Shown here piece after piece: positions 33,792 through 35,697 of a stretch of DNA of 35,697 bases (position 1 is its first letter; every line of letters starts with the position of its first letter). Location of the stretch: NCBI GenBank assembly GCA_030054025.1, contig JASGCQ010000017.1, forward strand, positions 1-35,697. The letters are read 5' to 3'. Source of the stretch: Phycisphaerales bacterium. Lineage in GTDB: Bacteria; Bacteroidota; Bacteroidia; Chitinophagales; Chitinophagaceae. The position numbers and the translations under genes are program-made. The notes beneath the pieces were generated by a model. That model made no database searches and had not been told where the DNA came from. It worked only from the letters and a program-made list of their open reading frames with translations.

Positions 33792-35048
33792 TTATTCTTC
33801 CGTTCTGTCAAACTCTTCTTTCAGAATACGCTGTACATCACGGATTGTTTCTTCTTCAAGGTCTGTACGTCTTGCCAACTCTTCAACACTAGGTCCTAAA
33901 ATACTCAAAGCTGTATCATAGCCCACCTTCTTAAATTCATCTATTACCCACTCATCTATCTCATCGCTAAATTCATCCAAATCAATGTCAAATTCATCAA
34001 CCTCATCTTCTACAACATCGCGATATACATCTATAGTATAACCTGTTATATCTTGGGCTAGTTTAATATTGACACCTTTTTTACCAATAGCCAATGATAC
34101 TTGATCTGGCTCGAGGTAAACATCTGCATGATGTCTTTCATTATTGAGATCCATACGGTTAATTTTTGCAGGAGTCAATACGCGTTGTATCATCAAATTG
34201 ATATTATTGGTAAAGTTGATAACATCAATATTTTCATTCTTGAGTTCACGCACAATACCATGAATACGACTACCCTTCATACCCACACAAGCACCTACGG
34301 GGTCAATTCTATCATCAAAACTTTCTACTGCAACTTTCGCTCTTTCGCCCGGTTCGCGTACTACTTTCTTAATGGTTATTAGTCCATCCAAGATTTCGGG
34401 GACTTCTATTTCCAAGAGTTTTTCCAAAAACGACTCATGGGTGCGGCTCAAGATAATCACCGGATTATTGGCGCGCATCTCCACTTTTTTTACTACTGCA
34501 CGAACAGTTTCTCCTTTTTTAAAAAAGTCGGAGGGTATTTGTTCTGTTTTAGGCAAAATCAGCTCATTGCCTTCTTCATCCAATAAGAGCATTTCTTTTT
34601 TCCAAATTTGATATACTTCGCCATTGATAATTTCACCAATACGGTCAGCATATTTTTTCATCAAGTTGGTTTTCTTTAGGTCGCCTATACGAGCCGCTAA
34701 TGTTTGCTTAGCAGCAAGAATGGCTCTACGACCAAAATCCAGCACATCCATTTCTTGATATACTTCTTCGCCAACACTGTAATCGGGTTCAATTTTAATT
34801 GCCTCAGAATACTCAATTTGAGCATTATCGTCCTCTACTTCACCGTCTTCTACAATTTCTCTGCGACGGAATATTTCCAAATCACCGGTTTGGTCGTTTA
34901 CGATAACATCAAAGTTCTCGTCGCTACCATATTTCTTACGGAGCAAGGTTTTGAATACATCTTCCAAAACCTTCATCAGGGTTGGGCGGTCAATATTTTC
35001 CGCTTCTTTAAACTCTTGAAACGATTCTATAAGATTGATACTAGACAT
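33792..35048 (-). CDS. nusA: Transcription factor NusA
   Basis: 418 residues, typical of Bacteroidota, without the C-terminal repeats of E. coli. NusA binds RNA polymerase and affects pausing, termination and antitermination. The N-terminal domain (about 1-125) is followed by an S1 domain (about 130-200: GEIINGEVYQIWKKEMLLLDE), KH1 (about 235-300, VGACVGMKGSRIHGIVRELKNENIDVI) and KH2 (about 310-375, VSLAIGKKGVNIKLAQDITGYTIDVY). An acidic stretch (EDEVDEFDIDLDEFSDEID) precedes a final helical hairpin. It lies between rimP and infB. Confidence 0.97.
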   Translation of the reverse strand: MSSINLIESFQEFKEAENIDRPTLMKVLEDVFKTLLRKKYGSDENFDVIVNDQTGDLEIFRRREIVEDGEVEDDNAQIEYSEAIKIEPDYSVGEEVYQEMDVLDFGRRAILAAKQTLAARIGDLKKTNLMKKYADRIGEIINGEVYQIWKKEMLLLDEEGNELILPKTEQIPSDFFKKGETVRAVVKKVEMRANNPVIILSRTHESFLEKLLEIEVPEILDGLITIKKVVREPGERAKVAVESFDDRIDPVGACVGMKGSRIHGIVRELKNENIDVINFTNNINLMIQRVLTPAKINRMDLNNERHHADVYLEPDQVSLAIGKKGVNIKLAQDITGYTIDVYRDVVEDEVDEFDIDLDEFSDEIDEWVIDEFKKVGYDTALSILGPSVEELARRTDLEEETIRDVQRILKEEFDRTEE

Positions 35049-35077
35049 GATTAATCATTTTTTTAAAGATTCTGTTT

Positions 35078-35533
35078 TTAAAATGAAATTTGTATAACTG
35101 ATTGTTTAATTGAACTAAAAGGTATTTCTGTAGTTGTAGTGTCCTTTTTCTTGGGCGAAATCAACACCTCCAATACTACCTTGTCTTCATCCACCTCCAT
35201 CAAGTTGCCCAATACAGCTAGCCCTTCGAGCATAGTTACCTCTATCTTTCTACCAATATTCTTGGTGTATTGACGATGCAATAGCAGAGGTTCATCCACA
35301 CCTGGACTACTGACCTCCAAACTGTAATCTCCATCAGGAAACAAACCCGACTCGTCAATTGCATAACGCAACTTGCGATTCGTACTGCTACATTTGGCTA
35401 TTGAGAAACCATCATCTGCATCCAAAAATATTTTGAAATTATTGGTCGGCTTTACTTTGATGCTCACAATAAAAATGTCTGTACCCTCGATAATAGGCAG
35501 CAACATTTCTTCTATTTTTTGTACTAAGTCCAT
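35078..35533 (-). CDS. rimP: Ribosome maturation factor RimP
   Basis: 151 residues from ATG at 35533 (MDLVQKIEEMLLPIIEGTD). A GTG eight codons earlier is in frame, but it lies inside a hairpin, and the chosen start fits the family better. RimP helps 30S assembly. The N-terminal domain has FIVSIKV and FKIFLDADDGFSIAKCSSTNRKLRYAID. The signature YSLEVSSPGVDEPL (about 77-90) is complete, and the small C-terminal SH3-like domain follows (IEVTMLEGLAVLGNLMEVDEDKVVLEV). First gene of the operon with nusA (29 bases downstream) and infB. Confidence 0.93.
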   Translation of the reverse strand: MDLVQKIEEMLLPIIEGTDIFIVSIKVKPTNNFKIFLDADDGFSIAKCSSTNRKLRYAIDESGLFPDGDYSLEVSSPGVDEPLLLHRQYTKNIGRKIEVTMLEGLAVLGNLMEVDEDKVVLEVLISPKKKDTTTTEIPFSSIKQSVIQISF

Positions 35534-35548
35534 ATTAGGTATAAAATA

Positions 35549-35571
35549 AGGGGACACCCAATGTGTCCCCT
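35549..35571 (-). terminator. Hairpin in the rimP leader or terminator of an upstream gene
   Basis: AGGGGACAC (35549-35557) and GTGTCCCCT (35563-35571) form a perfect nine-base stem with a five-base loop. On the minus strand it is followed by TATTTTATACC and then the rimP ATG, 15 bases away. It lies downstream of a likely promoter, so it would be in the mRNA leader. Confidence 0.6.
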
Positions 35572-35586
35572 CCTCTTAATCTGTTG

Positions 35587-35618
35587 CAAAGTTATGGTAA
35601 AATAGCTTTGTAAAAAAA
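35587..35618 (-). promoter_or_regulatory. Possible promoter of rimP-nusA-infB
   Basis: TAACTTTG (35587-35594) on the minus strand fits TAnnTTTG. The region 19-24 bases upstream is a run of T residues without an exact TTTG. The start would be near 35580, just before the leader hairpin. Bases 35640-35697 beyond it show no identifiable gene. Confidence 0.5.
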
Positions 35619-35697
35619 AATATTTTAAAATACTTAAAAAACCTCGTTGATGCTCTTTCATCACTCCTTCATCACTTTTGCGCTGCCCACATTGCCA

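Noticed and set aside
35534..35557. GTG start for rimP eight codons upstream
   Set aside because: It would lie inside the leader hairpin, and the ATG at 35533 gives the normal family length.
1..35697. CRISPR array, tRNA or rRNA genes
   Set aside because: No regularly spaced repeats, no cloverleaf-like sequences with TTCGANTC-type arms, and no rRNA-like stretches were noticed by reading; a covariance search was not possible.

Overview
The window looks like a Bacteroidota chromosome, probably near Chitinophagales. The reasons are a type IX secretion (T9SS) sorting domain on an exported multicopper oxidase, several TAnnTTTG-type promoters, gene starts without Shine-Dalgarno sequences, the core order rplM-rpsI-rpsB-tsf, and AT-rich DNA. 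No database search was possible, so family names rest on recognised motifs and lengths.

Layout. 1-224 is the 3' end of a PhnB-like VOC gene, followed by a long structured intergenic module. 535-2846 (minus) holds an exported multicopper oxidase coupled to a thioredoxin-fold protein. 3101-5915 (minus) is the ribosomal/elongation operon rplM-rpsI-rpsB-tsf, with a promoter at 6020-6052, a hairpin between rpsB and tsf, and a strong terminator at 3043-3079.

6166-19261 is an accessory island. It opens with a minus-strand tyrosine recombinase. On the plus strand, pointing away from it, come two cassette-like units: a PIN-like nuclease, then DUF1643 plus a lipoprotein. These units are bounded by the repeated junction GTTGTGTGCAATTT or a relative of it, and end in imperfect palindromic modules. 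The layout resembles an integron with unusual attC-like sites and is the best candidate here for an undescribed system. A defence block follows: hsdM, an unknown partner gene, a frameshifted PIN toxin, hsdS, a DUF4365 nuclease with its partner, and darT-darG. No full hsdR is present. Only a 47-codon stub of its N-terminus exists, and it occurs twice, because a 675-bp segment (hsdR stub plus most of darT) is repeated directly with a 1,803-bp offset. The second darT copy runs out of frame into the last 35 codons of a VOC/glyoxalase gene, which marks the right edge of the island.

19278-35533 returns to core and ordinary genes: phaB-like reductase, a two-gene membrane-protein operon with a clear terminator, ftsY, a GNAT acetyltransferase, a PyrR-like phosphoribosyltransferase, a MacB/FtsX-type permease, an MFS exporter, a four-gene glycan-modification cluster (methyltransferase, epimerase, GT2 glycosyltransferase, FAD oxidoreductase), and the translation/transcription operon rimP-nusA-infB. 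I saw no rRNA, tRNA, CRISPR array or transposase gene.
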